From NCBI GenBank assembly GCA_009176605.1, contig SEYY01000980.1, positions 7,501 through 30,000 on the forward strand: a stretch of DNA of 22,500 nt. Direction: 5' to 3'. A program made the position numbers and the translations under genes. This document shows, piece by piece, positions 1 through 13,640 of the stretch (position 1 is the stretch's first letter; each line of letters begins with the position of its first letter). This DNA is from Armadillidium nasatum (Eukaryota > Arthropoda > Malacostraca > Isopoda > Armadillidiidae). Under the pieces are notes generated by a model, which was not told where the DNA came from, searched no databases, and was given only the letters and a program-made list of their open reading frames with translations.

Positions 1-247
1 CAAGGTCGGAATTTTGCAGGGGCTCTCGCCAGGGTTGTCTAAAATTTTGTAAAGTGGTCAGAAAAACTGAAATTTTAGATTAAGAAAATTAGATATAATT
101 TTAATTGAGATTAATTTAATTATAAGGAAGGAGTAGAATAGCCAACATTCACTTAAATTAATGATTATATGTATTTTTCTCAGAAAAAAATTTAAGAAAA
201 TTACAGATTTTGTATAATAAAAGTTCAATTTCAATACTGAGGACGAT

Positions 248-488
248 ATGGAAATATGTCCATTGCAGTTTAATGAGGTAAATATAATAGTTAATAGTAC
301 TATTTTCATCATTAAAATACTGGTCATAGTAAATTAAGTTTTAAAGACTTCAAGTAACGAAAATTTATAAACATTTTTAGGAACTTAAATCTTTAGAATT
401 TTCATCTTCGTGGAATGTTGTCCTTGCAGACTCCGATGATTCAGAAGCCAGTACAGGACTATGTCCAAATTTAGTTAAGGTGCTCTGA
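248..488 (+). CDS. Possible two-exon fragment of an unidentified gene
   Basis: I do not recognise this gene. The first piece (248-277) starts at an ATG and ends GAG|gtaaat, an acceptable donor. The second (381-488) follows acatttttag|GAA, a good acceptor. Both junctions are phase 0, so the reading is MEICPLQFNE joined to ELKSLEFSSSWNVVLADSDD and about 15 further residues ending VKVL and a stop. The intron would be about 103 bp, similar to intron 1 of the zinc-finger gene near 15.9 kb. The balanced composition and acidic-serine stretch look more like protein than the surrounding AT-rich DNA. The real start may lie upstream, and the last exon could instead splice at 480 (gtgctc, a weak donor). 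Chance remains a serious alternative. Confidence 0.25.
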
Positions 489-493
489 CTGAG

Positions 494-778
494 ATGAATA
501 AATATATAAAAATGAAAAAAATTAACATCAATGATGAGTCTATTGCCTTCTGGAAGGCAAACAAGAATGATCTCCCCACAGTATCAACACTGGCAACAGT
601 ATATATGGGCCCACCAGCAAGCTACAGTGCCAGTGAAAGAGAATTCAAAAAAACTAGCATCAAACTATTGCCAAAGAATGTTGAGATTCTACTGCTTTTA
701 AAATACAATCTTAGAGCAGTAACATATTCAATGCCACTGTCCTCTGTTCCTTCACATTTCACTCCCTTAAATTCTTGA
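494..778 (+). pseudogene. hAT transposase C-terminal dimerisation domain remnant
   Basis: From about 527 the translation reads AFWKANKNDLPTVSTLATVY, then PPASYSASERE, then LPKNVEILLLLKYNLR. This matches the conserved end of hAT-family transposases: FWK...PTLS.LA..YL..PPSS..SER.FS..., then L.P.N.E.LL.LKYNLR. In the family this part mediates dimerisation. Compared with the usual domain, a short piece between SERxF and LLPKN is missing, so this copy is internally deleted. The residues before about 527 are low complexity and probably not original. There is no DDE catalytic region or BED finger in frame, and the upstream frame is closed, so it is a dead fragment. The family assignment is secure; the exact hAT lineage is not. 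Confidence 0.8.
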
Positions 779-1140
779 ACTTGTGATGTAAATGTTCAAG
801 AAGATTCTGATAGTGAATAATGATTTAAGTGAATGAATTATTTATTCCTCTTTTATGCTGCATTCGTTTTGCCTTACCCAATATGTAACGAAGCAAATAA
901 TGGAATTAAAATCTTAAATTTCTTTATTTATTTAATCCACCATTAATAAGTATAATTTGCCATTAACCACGGTTTCCACTGATTATTTGCTTGGTCCAGG
1001 GCTGGGACCAGAGCCTGGTCGGTCCATAAGGCCCAATTATCATCGCTCACAATAATTTATCTGTTAGGGATTAAGTAGGCATTTTGGGAGACCAGGTTCA
1101 TCTTATTGTGCAGATAGATTCGGGGGTGGCGCTGTGGTAA
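779..1140. other. Non-coding stretch with a small GC-rich hairpin
   Basis: No gene is seen. Around 1000-1030 there is a locally GC-rich segment in which TGGTCC and GGACCA face each other around AGGGCTG, followed by a second ggtcggtcc. The run beginning cagggctggga resembles the start of some hAT terminal repeats, but no matching second end was found, so no element is called. Confidence 0.3.
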
Positions 1141-2275
1141 AGATTTGTGTATTATGGTGGTAATGATGGCAGAAAATTAACCTTGAAGAATATACAAGAG
1201 CTGAAAAATAAAGAAGAAAATAAGATATTCAGTTAGAACCTCAAAAGCCTTTGCCTGGGGCAAAGAAAAAAAAAAAGAGTAAATATATGATTAAAGAAAA
1301 TTCAACAACATTAAGAAATAAGTTCAAAAAGAAGTATAAGAAACAAAAGAAATAAGGGAAAGAATAGAAGTCAAACTTAAAGATTGAGAAAAAAACAAGA
1401 AATAGGTTCCAGAAATAAAACAAAAAGATCATAAAAAAACACACAAATTGGCTATAAGGGATGAGTAAATATGGTATAGGAATTGTTCAAGAAATCGATA
1501 AACAAGATAAAAAGGCAAGAAATCATCGAGAAAATGCAAAAAATACGAGAAACAAAAAGAGAAATTCAGCTTAGGGTGACCTATGATAAATGAAAAACTA
1601 AAAATGTTAAGAGGTGCTAGAAGATAAATAATGTAAAGGATTTTAAAGAATTTTCAAGAGGTAGCCAAAAAAAAAGACAGACTGGCTGAAAGGAAAATCT
1701 AATATCTAGTAATGGTTGCTAGAAATATTTACATTCAGGAAAAATTTGAAGAAGAGATCAGTCTGTTTTGGAGCTCGAGAAGTCAAGTTGTTTTTACACA
1801 TTTTAAAAAAGGTTTGATTATTTGTAATTTTATTTAAAAAATATACAGCACCATTTATAAAGAAGATAAGACCCCAATTCATACAGCTTATGTTGTCCAG
1901 GTGTCTTTTGATGACCTTGCAGATGAGTTTTCATATTTTTCCCTGAATCCTCCAGACCTTAAAATCATAGAGCCCCTTTAGTCAGAAGTGGAGAACAGGG
2001 ATCGGCATTGCTATCACTTGCATCCTTGCTAGAACTTCGTCTAGTTTTGAATGAGTAGCACTATAGCATAAAAAGTGTATTTTCAAGGGGAAAAATATGA
2101 AATTATGAACCAGCAAGGACTTATATTTGTTCATTCCCAGAATTCAAGCAGTTATAATGAAAAACGATTGAACACTATATTAGGAAATAAATTCAAACAT
2201 TTATCAGGAGTTAAAAAAAAAAAAAAAAAGCTCATGAAGCACCTTCTGAAGGTCTATGGAAAAGTGCTTAAAGGT
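1141..2275 (+). pseudogene. Decayed purine-rich coding-like region, unidentified
   Basis: I do not recognise a gene here. The plus strand is strongly purine-biased from about 1190 to 1760 and translates into broken lysine/glutamate-rich stretches such as LKNIQELKNKEENKIF and IQEKFEEEISLFW, separated by stops and frameshifts, as a decayed coiled-coil gene would look. Further on, 1900-1980 reads VSFDDLADEFSYFSLNPPDL, and 2096-2200 reads YEIMNQQGLIFVHSQNSSSY. The absence of visible introns and the accumulated stops would fit a processed pseudogene. AT-rich purine-biased DNA can also produce K/E-rich text by chance, so this is a weak call. Confidence 0.25.
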
Positions 2276-2605
<330 letters not shown>

Positions 2606-2959
2606 ATGGGGATTATTGATATTGTCAATTTTCTGCAAATTATTTTGCTGATAAATTTAAATATCTCCTTGCTCTACCTTCTTCTATTGCAGAGGTTTTC
2701 AGTCTAGGGGGGGCGACCTCCTTGGGAGGGAGGTGAGAGAGAATTTCAGGGGAGGTGTGCAAAACTTTAAAAAAAAATAAAATTAAGAATGAATTGAAGA
2801 GCCCTAATTACAGAACATCTGGTACCCCTGAAAGATGAACTAGGGAAGGATTTTCCAGATTTCTTCAGGAAATTATCAATTTAAGTTGGCAAGAGACCTA
2901 TTCAACATTCAGTGTGGGCATACTCCAAGATTCCCTTCAATAGCATTCCATCAAGCTTA

Positions 2960-3177
2960 AATGTGATCCCCATGCAAAATAAAAACGGTTGCTGAAAGTT
3001 ATGAAGCTGTTGGTGGTTTTTCTCCACATACCTCTGTGAGTCTGGGTTTTCTACATTTGCTTACATCATATCAAAATATTGAGCAAGGCTTGATGTAGAG
3101 AATGATGAGATGTGCAAATATCATAATTAACATCAAATTTTAAAGAAATTGTCAAAAACAAACAGTATCATCCCATA
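2960..3177 (+). pseudogene. hAT (ZBED5-like) transposase C-terminal remnant
   Basis: From 3020 one frame reads FSTYLCESGFSTFAYIISKY, then a stop where the family normally has Arg (TGA in place of CGA), then ARLDVENDEM to about 3112. This is the hallmark of ZBED5/FAM200-like hAT transposases: TYLCE.GFS....IK.KYR.RL.VE.D. A looser continuation ends near 3177 with a histidine-containing tail (PYH) where the family typically ends in SH. Stops and frameshifts make it non-functional. It lies within the element bounded at 2690 and 3476 and has the orientation expected for that element's own gene. Confidence 0.8.
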
Positions 3178-3260
3178 TCATTAATTTGTCCAATAAAGAT
3201 AAAATATAATTATAAAACATTGAAGATGAACATAGGTATATACTAATACCTAAAATCACA

Positions 3261-3388
<128 letters not shown>

Positions 3389-3484
3389 AATTGAAAGTAG
3401 AGATGAGTGAGGGGGCGTGACCTCATACAATAGTTTAAAAAAAGAGGTATAGACCTCAAAAGACCGAGAATCCCTGTTCTGTTG

Positions 3485-4000
<516 letters not shown>

Positions 4001-4025
4001 TAGCAATTAATATGAATTTAATGGA

Positions 4026-4081
4026 AAAATCTGGTAATTTTAGTTGGATAGTAAAAACTGGATATCCAGTTTCCAGATTTT
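4026..4081. repeat. Nested short palindrome
   Basis: AAACTGGATATCCAGTTT at 4055-4072 is a perfect 18-bp palindrome, and AAAATCTGG (4026-4034) is the reverse complement of CCAGATTTT (4073-4081). A further ctggatat occurs just downstream. It lies about 120 bp past exon 2 of the zinc-finger paralogue, in what would be its intron 2. Confidence 0.6.
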
Positions 4082-4199
4082 GAAAATTGCTGGATATCGT
4101 TTTCACCAAATTAGCTACTGCGACCATCTCTACCATTAACATAAACCACAACAAATTTATAAGAAACTCAAAAAATTCCCTTTTTTTCTCTATTCATAC

Positions 4200-4349
4200 C
4201 TGACTTTCGTCTAATCCAGAAATTGGGTGAATATGTTGACCTCCTTCTGCGTATTCTTCCTTAATATCCAATTCTTCTTCTTTTATTTCTATCTCATCTT
4301 TGATGTTTATGTTAGGGTAAACATTTTTTTCCTGTTAAAACAAAGAACT

Positions 4350-4411
<62 letters not shown>

Positions 4412-4508
4412 TCATAGTTTAGTTTGATTACAGTTTAATAACTGATTGTAAAATTACTTATTTTGCTTGTTTTTTTTTTTTTTTTTGATAAAAAAAAAAA
4501 TAATAATA

Positions 4509-4567
<59 letters not shown>

Positions 4568-4682
4568 ATATTTGTACCTGAACTTCATCGAACCATGAAT
4601 CTTGCTCAGAGCTTTGACCATCATATTTGAAATCTGGACTTAAGAATTCATCCTTAATATCAATTTCACTTTTAATATCCAT
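4200..4682 (-). CDS. Zinc-finger gene paralogue A, exons 1 and 2 (partial)
   Basis: Exon 1 (4682-4578, 35 codons) begins MDIKSEIDIKDEF and ends CAG|gtacaa. Exon 2 (4331-4200, 44 codons) follows ttttaacag, begins EKNVYPNINIKDEIEIKEEE and ends CAG|gtatga. Both are phase 0. Intron 1 (4332-4577) holds two TAA arrays and T/A tracts. Exon positions, phases and sequence match exons 1-2 of the complete gene at 14248-16089: MxxKxExDIKDE in exon 1, EKNVxxNIxIKxE and QHI in exon 2. The acidic N-terminus holds five psi-K-x-E SUMO-type motifs (residues 3-6, 9-12, 45-48, 51-54, 58-61). No zinc-finger exon was found on this strand between 1 and 4199. It may lie beyond the window, or the copy may be a truncated duplicate. 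The protein would be a nuclear DNA-binding factor, by analogy with copy B. Confidence 0.75.
4351..4411. repeat. (TAA)n microsatellite in intron 1 of copy A
   Basis: About 20 TAA units, 17 bp from the intron 1 acceptor of the minus-strand zinc-finger paralogue. Confidence 0.95.
4501..4566. repeat. (TAA)n microsatellite next to the intron 1 donor of copy A
   Basis: About 22 TAA units with one early interruption, ending 12 bp from the exon 1 boundary and preceded by T and A homopolymers (4471-4500). The paralogous intron at 15894-15978 has a TAA tract in the same place, so the microsatellite predates the duplication. Confidence 0.95.
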
Positions 4683-4872
4683 AATGAATAAAAAAAAATA
4701 TATGGTTAAGAATATTTCAAAATGTGGCAAAAAACCTTCCTGTTTTGATAGCTGAAAACAACTAAAATTAAAGTATTTAAAAATTAATTATAGAGAACTT
4801 AACTTTTTGAAATGTTACATATATATACATGAAATATTTAGCCAACAATCATTCATAATAAACTATATCATC
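4683..4872 (-). promoter_or_regulatory. Conserved 5' flank of zinc-finger copy A
   Basis: This flank aligns by eye with 16090-16270 upstream of copy B. One shared block is the reverse complement of ccttcctgtttt (4735-4746 here, 16140-16151 in B), about 50 bp before the ATG in each. A second is the reverse complement of aataaactatatc (4857-4869 and 16257-16269), about 180 bp before it. Sharing may reflect function or only recent duplication. The block reading aaaacaggaagg on the coding strand could be an ETS-type GGAA site or the acceptor of a 5'UTR intron; I cannot decide. Confidence 0.35.
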
Positions 4873-5193
4873 CTGGGATTATTCTTACACTAATGACACC
4901 TTTTAAAGTAAACTAAACACTTGCTACAATATCAAAAGTTTACCATCCAGATAGTGAAAATGTATTCTAAAATACTGCTTAAATGTCTTGGACATTTTAT
5001 TATTTTACCTATCATGCCATCTGGATCTTCGTATTATGGCTAAGTATAAAAAAAAAAAAAAAAAAAACATTAATCTCCTCAATAGCATAATACAGTTGCA
5101 AGATAAAAATATTTCATAAACCTATATACCTGTAAAGTGGGCACTCCCAATATTAATAAAAAAAAATAAAATAAAAAATCCAATAATATAGAT

Positions 5194-5283
5194 GTGAAAG
5201 AGAAATAGTTAAAATGATATACGAGTGAGAGAATATTTGTGAAAGAGAAATAGTTGAAATGATATACGAGTGAGAGAATATTT
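5194..5283. repeat. 45-bp tandem duplication
   Basis: A 45-bp unit starting gtgaaagagaaatagtt and ending gagagaatattt occurs twice back to back (5194-5238, 5239-5283) with one difference (tta versus ttg). It is recent, judging by near identity. Confidence 0.95.
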
Positions 5284-5990
5284 GTGGAAAAAAATAAATA
5301 AATCCTATTTTATCATCTTTTGTTTCAAGCATTACTAACCTCCATTCATTGATATTTACTTATCAAAATATATTGAATAATAATTCCTTAAAAAGTTGTT
5401 AATAATTTAATATTTGTGATTAATATAATGTAATCAAAGATTAAATTTTAATCCTGAATTTGTAAATTATGTGTTCATTGTTCAAAACCCTAAAGTCCCC
5501 AATTTAATTGAGTGTGGGGGCACATAAAACAGATAAGGAACAGCCAATTTTTTAAATATTTACTTCATCTGGAGTCCCATAAACCAATGAAAACTACCAC
5601 CTCCATCTGGTACTTCTTCCTTAGTTACCAGAAAAAAAAGAGAAAAACTTATGACCTAAGATTGAGGAAATATGGGTTTGAAAAGATAACTAAACAGAAA
5701 GAACTTAAAGATATTATTCATTTTAATGAAACAGGTGAACTTGGAACTACCAAAATAGGTAGAAGAATTAAAAAGTATTTGTGAGAAGGGGGTATACGTT
5801 AAACAAGAAAGATAATAAGGTACAACCACCATTATCCCATTTTCTTCCTTTTGCTCCCTATCTATTTTCCATAATATTAGTTCCAACTCTTTATAAGTTG
5901 ATAAAAATACAAAACAATATCAAACAGTATATTAAGCTCCTGTTAAAATTTTAAAGCCTCCTCTGTGATTACATCTGTAAGGAGCATTAA
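5284..5990. other. AT-rich DNA with one unassigned 90-codon frame
   Basis: The frame 5512-5784 (+) ends DIIHFNETGELGTTKIGRR and KKYL. It is lysine-rich, has no recognised domain, and its first half looks non-coding. I do not call it a gene. The rest shows nothing recognisable. Confidence 0.3.
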
Positions 5991-6171
5991 AAAAAATTAA
6001 ATAAATTTTTTAATTAAAATTTTAATTTTAATTTAAATTAAAAAAAATTAAATAAATTTTTTTTTTAAATTTTTTTTTTTTTTTTTTTTTTAAATCTCTC
6101 CCTTAAAAGCTTATCCTAAAATAAAAAAAAAAAAAAAAAAAAAATTTTAAAAAAAAAATAAAAAAAAAAAT

Positions 6172-6232
<61 letters not shown>

Positions 6233-6240
6233 TTTTTTTA
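5991..6240. repeat. Poly-A/poly-T low-complexity tract
   Basis: Runs of A followed by longer runs of T, including about 50 uninterrupted T at 6181-6230, with AATTTAAATTAAA-type mixtures. The A and T runs are self-complementary. Length is likely unreliable in an assembly. Confidence 0.9.
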
Positions 6241-6507
6241 TAAAAACTTTTTATTTTATTATTTCCACTAAGATTTTTCTAAAAATGTAAATAATGAAGC
6301 TTGGACTATCTCCGGAACTCTAACCACTAAAGACACCATTCCAAATCTTAAGAATAATTGCATACTGTAATATGGAGACCTGTACAGGTATGGGAAAATG
6401 CCTGGCCCAGCTCACAGGCAGAGAGAATAATTCTATAAAATATTAACAGGACGGTATGGGTTGGGACAGACCATGTTTTATGGGTTAGTATGAACATTAG
6501 AAAAATA
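6241..6507. other. No feature recognised
   Basis: Ordinary AT-rich DNA. A short gcctggcccagctcacaggc run at 6391-6410 is locally GC-rich and partly self-complementary (gcctg/caggc). No gene is seen. Confidence 0.4.
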
Positions 6508-6680
6508 AACAGTTAGAAGCCAAATGGACCTATCGAGACTGTCCCAATAAAAACAAAAACAGTAATAATGTTAAAACTAATATATGTAACAGAGACTAAG
6601 TCTATCTTATCCCTAGTTATCAGTTTATTCTCGCAAAGATAAAAGTAAAACTAAGCCTAATTGGCAGATTTGGGTAAAAG
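6508..6680 (+). repeat. Diverged dispersed repeat, copy 1
   Basis: gttagaagcca ... cgagact.tccca ... aagtctatcttatccctagtt ... gcaaagataaaa recurs in the same order and orientation at 7195-7340. It is a diverged direct repeat about 690 bp apart. No element ends were identified. Confidence 0.55.
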
Positions 6681-7127
6681 GGTCTTTCAATGGAACAGAT
6701 TTTTTTCTTATATATCGAAATATCAAATACAAATTGATCTAAAATCTGTTTTTTTTTTTTTTTTTTTTTAGATAATCTGAGCCACAGAAAATTTTTATAA
6801 ACTAAAAACACAAAAATAAAAATGATTAACCAAGAGGAATAAAATAACACCATGATTTAACAACACAACATGTGGCTTTAATGGTATATTTTCATTTGGC
6901 TTCGTAGTACCAAGTTGCTACATCAGTGTCAGATGAAAAGTAGCTATTTTGGAGGTAAAAAAAAAATTAAAAAAATAAATTATTATACTAAAACTACAGA
7001 GAAAGTAAATTATGCATATTAAATTTTTTAAAACAATTTATTCTACACTATTATTGATTTTTGATACACCAGCCATTCGCTTGGTTAGGCATGCATGCTG
7101 TTGGTTAGGTGTACTTTTGCCCTTTAA

Positions 7128-7196
7128 GTCCAGGTTAAGTTGAACTAGTTTGTTAGATCTAACAAACTAGTTCGTCCAGGTTAAGTTGAACTAGTT
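7128..7196. repeat. 32-bp perfect palindrome flanked by 23-bp direct repeats
   Basis: The 32-bp stretch 7142-7173 is its own reverse complement (half-site GAACTAGTTTGTTAGA). The 23-bp sequence beginning gtccaggttaag and ending actagtt occurs at 7128-7150 and again at 7174-7196, so the palindrome overlaps the end of the first copy and abuts the second. It may be a replication template-switch product or a small insertion. Confidence 0.95.
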
Positions 7197-7340
7197 AGAA
7201 GCCACAACTTCGAGACTTCCCAGTCAAATAATAATAATAACAATAACTAGTACATGCACAAAAGACTAGGTCTATCCCTTCCCTAGTTCGATTCATGCAA
7301 AGATAAAAACAAAACCAACCAACTACCATATTCAATGAAC
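7195..7340 (+). repeat. Diverged dispersed repeat, copy 2
   Basis: Direct counterpart of 6508-6680. It contains ctagttcgattca at 7283-7295, similar to a tRNA B box, but no A box was found at the right distance, so a SINE is not called. Confidence 0.5.
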
Positions 7341-7559
7341 TCACCCACTACAAAAAAACTGGGCTATCAAGGTATGCCTAACAGCAAGCAAGTACGCCTA
7401 ACCTAGCGAATGCTGGGCCTTTCAGAATGCAATACAAAAAAAAATTGTTTTAAACAATTGAATATGCCTAATTTCTTTATTTATAATTGTACTTCGTCTT
7501 TTTTTTTCGTACGAGACAATTTAAAAAAACCTAAATTTACCTTTTTTTTTTGCTAGTTC

Positions 7560-7990
7560 GATTGAAATTACGTAAAATTCACCGTTGATGAGTTCAACTG
7601 TAACTGTAACGTGCCAAATGATTATGATTACCATTAAAGTCGTAACTATAAATCAAGGTTAATGATATTTTGCTTATTTTTTTGGTTTTTAATGTACAAA
7701 ATTACCTCAAATTATTTTGTAAGAAAAAAAAAAAAATTAAAAAAACACTTAAATTAAAAAAAAAAAGTTTAAAAAAATAATCAGGAATAATTATGACGTC
7801 ATAATAATCGTTTGCCGCCAATTATAAAATCTCTCACGAAATTGCCCTCGAAATTTGGTATGAATCCGCTCCGACAAAAAAAAAAAAAAAAAATACTTTC
7901 AATTTTTGACGATTTTGCTCAATTTTTCCAGCAATGCAATTACAAAGATCATAAAATGATAATAATAATTAAAGTCGTACAATGCATTTA
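7560..7990 (+). repeat. Repeat family copy A
   Basis: The blocks gccaaatgattat...accattaaagtcgta, ggtttttaatgtacaaaattacctcaa and caatttttccagcaatgcaattacaaagatcataaa recur in the same order at 8810-9260, about 1.3 kb away. Part also recurs inverted at 6866-6975. Purely repetitive, with no coding content recognised. Confidence 0.75.
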
Positions 7991-8044
7991 CAAGAATTTT
8001 TCACATCACTGGATTCGATATGGGGTCACTCACTGTGTAACTCA

Positions 8045-8424
<380 letters not shown>

Positions 8425-8427
8425 TAG

Positions 8428-8522
8428 ATTATTATTATTATAGTATTTTTATTATTATTGTTATTTATTATTTATTATTATTATTATTATTATATTATTT
8501 ATTTATTATATATATATATTAT

Positions 8523-8600
<78 letters not shown>
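8428..8600. repeat. (TTA)n followed by (TA)n
   Basis: Imperfect TTA repeats (8428-8506) pass into a TA array (about 8509-8600). It abuts the right arm of the foldback element. Confidence 0.93.
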
Positions 8601-8603
<3 letters not shown>

Positions 8604-8809
8604 TAACGCCAATGATCCAGCAACCTTGTCGTATCACAAATTCTTAGGCTATGTTGTTAGTTTCAATTTCCTACGCGTAGTTCTAGTCGAACTCCAAGCG
8701 TAGGTATATTAGCAACCTTGTCTCGTACGAAAAAATCCACTCCCGTGAACGCTACAATTACCTTTCTTTTTTTTATTATTTTTTTTAATTTTAAAAATAT
8801 ACAAAAAAA
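8601..8809. other. Unassigned, with a duplicated 'agcaaccttgtc' motif
   Basis: agcaaccttgtc occurs near 8619 and again near 8711. The second is followed by tcgtacgaaaaaa, whose reverse complement (ttttttttcgtacgagac) lies near 7500-7517. This links the segment to the surrounding repeat family. No gene is seen. Confidence 0.4.
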
Positions 8810-9260
8810 ATTTTATCCTTTTTTTTTTTTAACTCCAAAATAGCTATAAAATTTTGCACAATTACCTCCAATCCAATGTTGATGTAGCAACCTGGTAATG
8901 TAAAGCCAAATGATTATATACCATTAAAGTCGTATTGATGATGTATAAATCATGGTTAATAAATTTTTTATTTTTTTTTTTTTTTTGGTTTTTAGTGTAC
9001 AAAATTACCTCAATTAACGAGAAAAAAAAGAAAAAAAAAAGGAAAAAAATTCAGACCATTTTGTCTTTGTATTTTCAATATATTAAAAAATAAAATGCAC
9101 CTGTGAACTCTACAATTAAATTTAATATGCTCCGAAATTGCTATGAAATTTCGTATGAATCCCTCCGACACTGAAGAAGCAAAAGCCAAATGATAATACT
9201 TTTTTTTTTTTCTTCTCAATTTTTCCAGCAATGCAATTACAAAGATCATAAATCTTGTAT
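8810..9260 (+). repeat. Repeat family copy B
   Basis: Counterpart of 7560-7990 (see shared blocks there). Its left part, aactccaaaatagct ... gatgtagcaacctggta ... gccaaatgattatataccattaaag (8830-8929), also matches the reverse complement of 6872-6955 closely, so three copies lie within 2.4 kb. Confidence 0.75.
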
Positions 9261-9741
9261 ACTTGTAGTAAATTAATGGTGGTCAGGCAACAGGGGCCTA
9301 TTGACCATTGCTTCAATCTTCAAAAATGCTTCGCCATAAGGGCACGTGTAAAACAACTAGTAATCCAAATTATTATTAAAATAATTATTATAAAAAGTTC
9401 TATCTTGAGGATGATTTTATTCAAAACTGAACAAATTCTTTCCATTTCCAGTTGAGGTTTCTTTGAGAGAGTATTTTACTTCTCTTCAGATTCCCTTTTC
9501 TTCCTTCTCTTCGCGATGCTTCCCTTCTCTTTTCCTTCTGCTTTCTCTGATTTTCAACACATCTTTACTCTACGACACAGCATCTTCATAATACAAAGAT
9601 CATAAAATTAAATAAACAAAAACAAACCATAGTTGCCAGTTTCAAAGGTTTCCAGATACTATTCTCTTTATAAAATTTTGTATTAAAAATCTAAGTTTAA
9701 AATATATTCAACTTTAATAAATCTAGAGATGAGTTCATCCC
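9261..9741. other. No gene; pyrimidine-rich tract at 9455-9560
   Basis: The segment 9455-9560 is strongly C/T-rich on the plus strand (ttcttccttctcttc type). tacaaagatcataaaat at 9592-9608 is one more copy of a block from the repeat family to the left. Nothing else is recognised. Confidence 0.45.
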
Positions 9742-10446
<705 letters not shown>

Positions 10447-10481
10447 CACCTTCCCCCAGGTAGGAATAAGTCCTGTCAGTG

Positions 10482-12210
<1,729 letters not shown>

Positions 12211-13640
12211 TTTTAGTGAGAGTACGATTAGCTTGTCGATTAATATTACAACAGTAATTCCTACCTTACTGAAATTTACAAGTGTAATAGAACGAAAGTT
12301 TTTTCCCATTTTCGATTGTTTTTTGACTAAATACCAGCAGATATGTGGCGATATGGTGTGTAGCATATATATGTTTTAATTAATTAGGTAATAAAACCCA
12401 AACACTTAATGATCCTTTGTATTATTTTATTAATATGTGCTTTCAAGCAAGTAAATGTCACAAGAAAACAATGATAATAAGGATGTTATTTAAATGGTTA
12501 TAATAACACAAATAGTTATGATAGCTTGCAATATTATTTTATGGTGATGGACGCTATTAATTGATCGAAGAATTAATATATAATTTGTAAACGTTGGACT
12601 TGACATCAGAGAGTATTATATCTCTCTCTGCGTAAAGTGTACGCCCAACTGCCATTTCAAAACTCTTATTCAAAAACTCATTTTATTTGGGCCCTGCTGA
12701 CGCCATTGGGCATTCTCTTTTATCATTGGCCAGTTTAAAAGCTAATCTCGTATGACAATATTATGCATAATTCAACCATTCTTTGTTTAGAAACCATAAC
12801 TAATTAATACGTAGTAACATTAAGCTACCATCACTATTAAGGATTATTAAAATAGATAAAATTTGTTTTATACAAACACGAAAACAGGATGCCAAATCAA
12901 TACAGATTCTTTATTAACAGGAGGGGGTGAGGAGATGTGCCAACTCTATTACAAGTTGCTTTCACCCCCCTAAATTTTCCAAGGTTGGAATATTGGAAAA
13001 TATCCATGATCCCTTGCAATTATTAATTTGGAATTCATCTGAATAAAGCAAACATTAATTTGATCCTAAAAATTGTGAACTAATCACTGCAGAATTTTTT
13101 TCTTAAATGCTTGCCTTTTTCATCATTAGATGAGCACACAAAAAAAATGTAACTCAGCTTTCAATAATTAATAGCTCAGATATAGGTTCCAGAATTATCA
13201 TTATTCTGCGTAGAAAGTTTTACTCTTCAAGAAACTGAGCATTAGGAACACATTTTTCGCAAATCACAGAGGGTATTTGCAATTGTTTTACCTTTTATTC
13301 TTTAGAATTTATTTCTACATTTGAACTCAGGATATCTGCAGAACCCAACCCTTCCTTCATTCTGATTGTGTGAGTTTCCCTTTTCCGTTCTATAAGTAGT
13401 TCTAGGGTGAATGTCAAGTGTTCCCAACTAAACATTCACAAAAATGCTTTGTGTAGCAACTTGCGCTACACATCTTTCTGCTTGACTAAGTTTCTTTTTC
13501 TTCCTTGGTGAAAACATTCGTTATATCTTTTCCACTTGTTTTTGAATAGCCGAAATTGATTTTAATAGTGTTTTCTATTTAGACATTGTTGCCATTAATA
13601 ACTTACGTTTCATCATTCATTGTGCTGTGACAGTTATTAT
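12211..13640. other. Long stretch without a recognised gene
   Basis: No credible coding region on either strand. Small structures only: GGGGGTGA (12923-12930) faces TCACCCCC (12962-12969) with an inner CAACT/AGTTG pair, and gtgtagc (13451-13457) faces gctacac (13465-13471). From about 13480 to 14170 the plus strand is pyrimidine-rich. Confidence 0.5.

Larger units (their letters stand above)
6866..7647. mobile_element. Foldback-type repeat with two facing arms
   Basis: Facing homologous blocks occur in mirror order. ggctttaatggtatattttc (6872-6891) pairs with the region at 7611-7645 (gccaaatgattatgattaccattaaagtc). gcatatt (7014-7020) pairs with aatatgc (7461-7467), tttaaaacaattt near 7028 with aattgttttaaa near 7443, and agccattcgcttggttaggc near 7071-7090 with gcctaacctagcgaatgctgg near 7393-7413. 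The fold centre is near 7240. No transposase is visible, so it resembles a non-autonomous foldback or MITE element. The ends are approximate and no target duplication was found. Confidence 0.5.

Noticed and set aside
1122..1145. gggggtggcgctgtggtaaag, similar to a tRNA A box, as the start of a SINE or tRNA
   Set aside because: No B box at the required distance and no cloverleaf could be drawn.
4227..4427. Plus-strand open frame ending in a poly-isoleucine run
   Set aside because: It is antisense to exon 2 of zinc-finger paralogue A and runs into the TAA array.
6060..6240. A/T tracts as a functional hairpin
   Set aside because: Complementarity of homopolymers is expected by composition alone and the lengths are unreliable.
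7283..7295. ctagttcgattca as a tRNA-type B box
   Set aside because: There is no matching A box 30-60 bp upstream, and the counterpart repeat at 6608 lacks it.
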